Made by a program: the position numbers and the translations under genes. A stretch of DNA of 5,824 nucleotides, taken from positions 1 to 5,824 of the forward strand of contig JANNRW010000319.1 of assembly GCA_031401815.1 (NCBI GenBank). Reading direction: 5' to 3'. Below are positions 5,625-5,824 of the stretch, in pieces. Every line of letters begins with the position of its first letter. Within the stretch, counting starts at the first letter, position 1. Source of the DNA: JANNRW01 sp031401815. GTDB taxonomy: Bacteria; Desulfobacterota; Desulfuromonadia; Geobacterales; DSM-12255. The notes beneath the pieces are model-generated. The model searched no databases, was not told the origin of the DNA, and saw only the letters and a list, made by a program, of their open reading frames with translations.

Positions 5625-5683
5625 GTCAAGGGAGGGGGAAAAGACTTTTGCGAGACCATCAATAATTAAAGGAGAAAACAGAG

Positions 5684-5824
5684 ATGGCTGAGCAGACTAT
5701 AGGGGTGATAGGCGGGAGCGGGCTTTACGAAATGGAGGGATTGGAGCAGGTTGAAGAGGTGAAGATAGAGACCCCTTTTGGCGATCCTTCAGACGGGTAT
5801 GTTACCGGGTTGCTTCATGGGGTT
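5684..5824 (+). CDS. mtnP: S-methyl-5'-thioadenosine phosphorylase-type enzyme, N-terminal part
   Basis: The first 47 residues are present and the rest lies beyond the window; family members are usually about 260-290 residues. The N-terminus has the phosphate-binding strand IGVIGGSGLY and then ETPFGDPSD, both hallmarks of the MtnP branch of the purine nucleoside phosphorylase family. MtnP cleaves methylthioadenosine with phosphate to adenine and methylthioribose-1-phosphate, recycling the by-product of polyamine synthesis. Some relatives prefer methylthioinosine or other purine nucleosides; the specificity residues lie further downstream and cannot be checked here. The ATG at 5684 has AGGAG nine bases upstream. 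It follows rlmN in the same direction, but 214 bases and the palindromic repeat separate them, so co-transcription is uncertain. Confidence 0.88.
   Translation, partial: MAEQTIGVIGGSGLYEMEGLEQVEEVKIETPFGDPSDGYVTGLLHGV

Larger units (their letters stand above)
5513..5653. repeat. 141-bp imperfect inverted repeat (MITE/REP-like) with two G/C-rich hairpins
   Basis: Outer arms TCGCAAAGTCT (5513-5523) and AGACTTTTGCGA (5642-5653) are inverted copies differing by one T. Inside each arm is a perfect 9-bp hairpin: CCCTCCCCC/GGGGGAGGG at 5535-5557 with loop CTGGC, and CCCCCTCCC/GGGAGGGGG at 5616-5638 with loop GTCAA. The two halves are themselves inverted relative to each other around a 29-base centre near 5575-5603. 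Similar C/G-run palindromes are dispersed in many bacterial genomes, so this is most likely a non-coding dispersed element. Read on the minus strand, the left hairpin is followed by ACTTTTTTT and would resemble an intrinsic terminator. A 64-codon open frame across it (5471-5665) translates to low-complexity Pro/Gly text and is not a gene. No transposase and no clear target duplication were seen. Confidence 0.75.

Noticed and set aside
5471..5665. 64-codon open frame after rlmN
   Set aside because: It is translated G/C-run repeat with low-complexity Pro/Gly content, has no clear ribosome site, and coincides with the palindromic element.
4447..5824. Functional link between RlmN and MtnP through SAM metabolism
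   Set aside because: RlmN yields 5'-deoxyadenosine, methionine and SAH, not methylthioadenosine, and a long repeat separates the genes, so adjacency alone does not support a pathway link.

Overview
The window looks like chromosomal DNA from a deltaproteobacterium, most likely a Geobacter/Desulfuromonadales relative. This is an inference from the density of two-component genes, the gene neighbourhood and the G-rich intergenic repeat; no rRNA or other decisive marker is present. Eight protein genes are visible. Six are on the minus strand (1-4276) and two on the plus strand (4447-5824), and the window cuts the outermost gene at each end.

Minus strand, in order of transcription. A TPR lipoprotein of the PilF/PilW type (4276-3524) is followed after 7 bases by a RodZ-like protein with an N-terminal helix-turn-helix, one membrane span and a C-terminal DUF4115-type domain (3516-2686). 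A 154-base gap follows. Next is a signalling block: a stand-alone receiver-domain response regulator (2531-2112), a UspA-type universal stress protein (2094-1651), a GC-rich hairpin (1613-1592), a soluble sensor kinase with an N-terminal receiver domain (1571-366), and the receiver domain of a further response regulator that runs off the window (277-1). The block holds three receiver domains and one kinase, with no DNA-binding output domain in view.

Plus strand. rlmN (4447-5469), the radical-SAM adenine-C2 methyltransferase for 23S rRNA and tRNA, has all its catalytic cysteines. It diverges from the TPR gene across a control region containing AACGTT palindromes and facing promoter candidates. 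After rlmN comes a 141-base imperfect inverted repeat (5513-5653). It has two C/G-rich hairpins and one G-quadruplex motif on each strand. The first 47 codons of an S-methyl-5'-thioadenosine phosphorylase-type gene (mtnP) begin at 5684.

The rlmN, pilF-like and rodZ-like genes match a known gammaproteobacterial neighbourhood (rlmN-pilF-rodZ-ispG), but here rlmN is divergent and ispG is absent. No CRISPR array, transposase, tRNA or rRNA was seen, and nothing I can call an undescribed system. The points most worth a second look are the palindromic repeat, the output-less receiver/kinase/Usp cluster, and the rearranged rlmN-pilF-rodZ neighbourhood.
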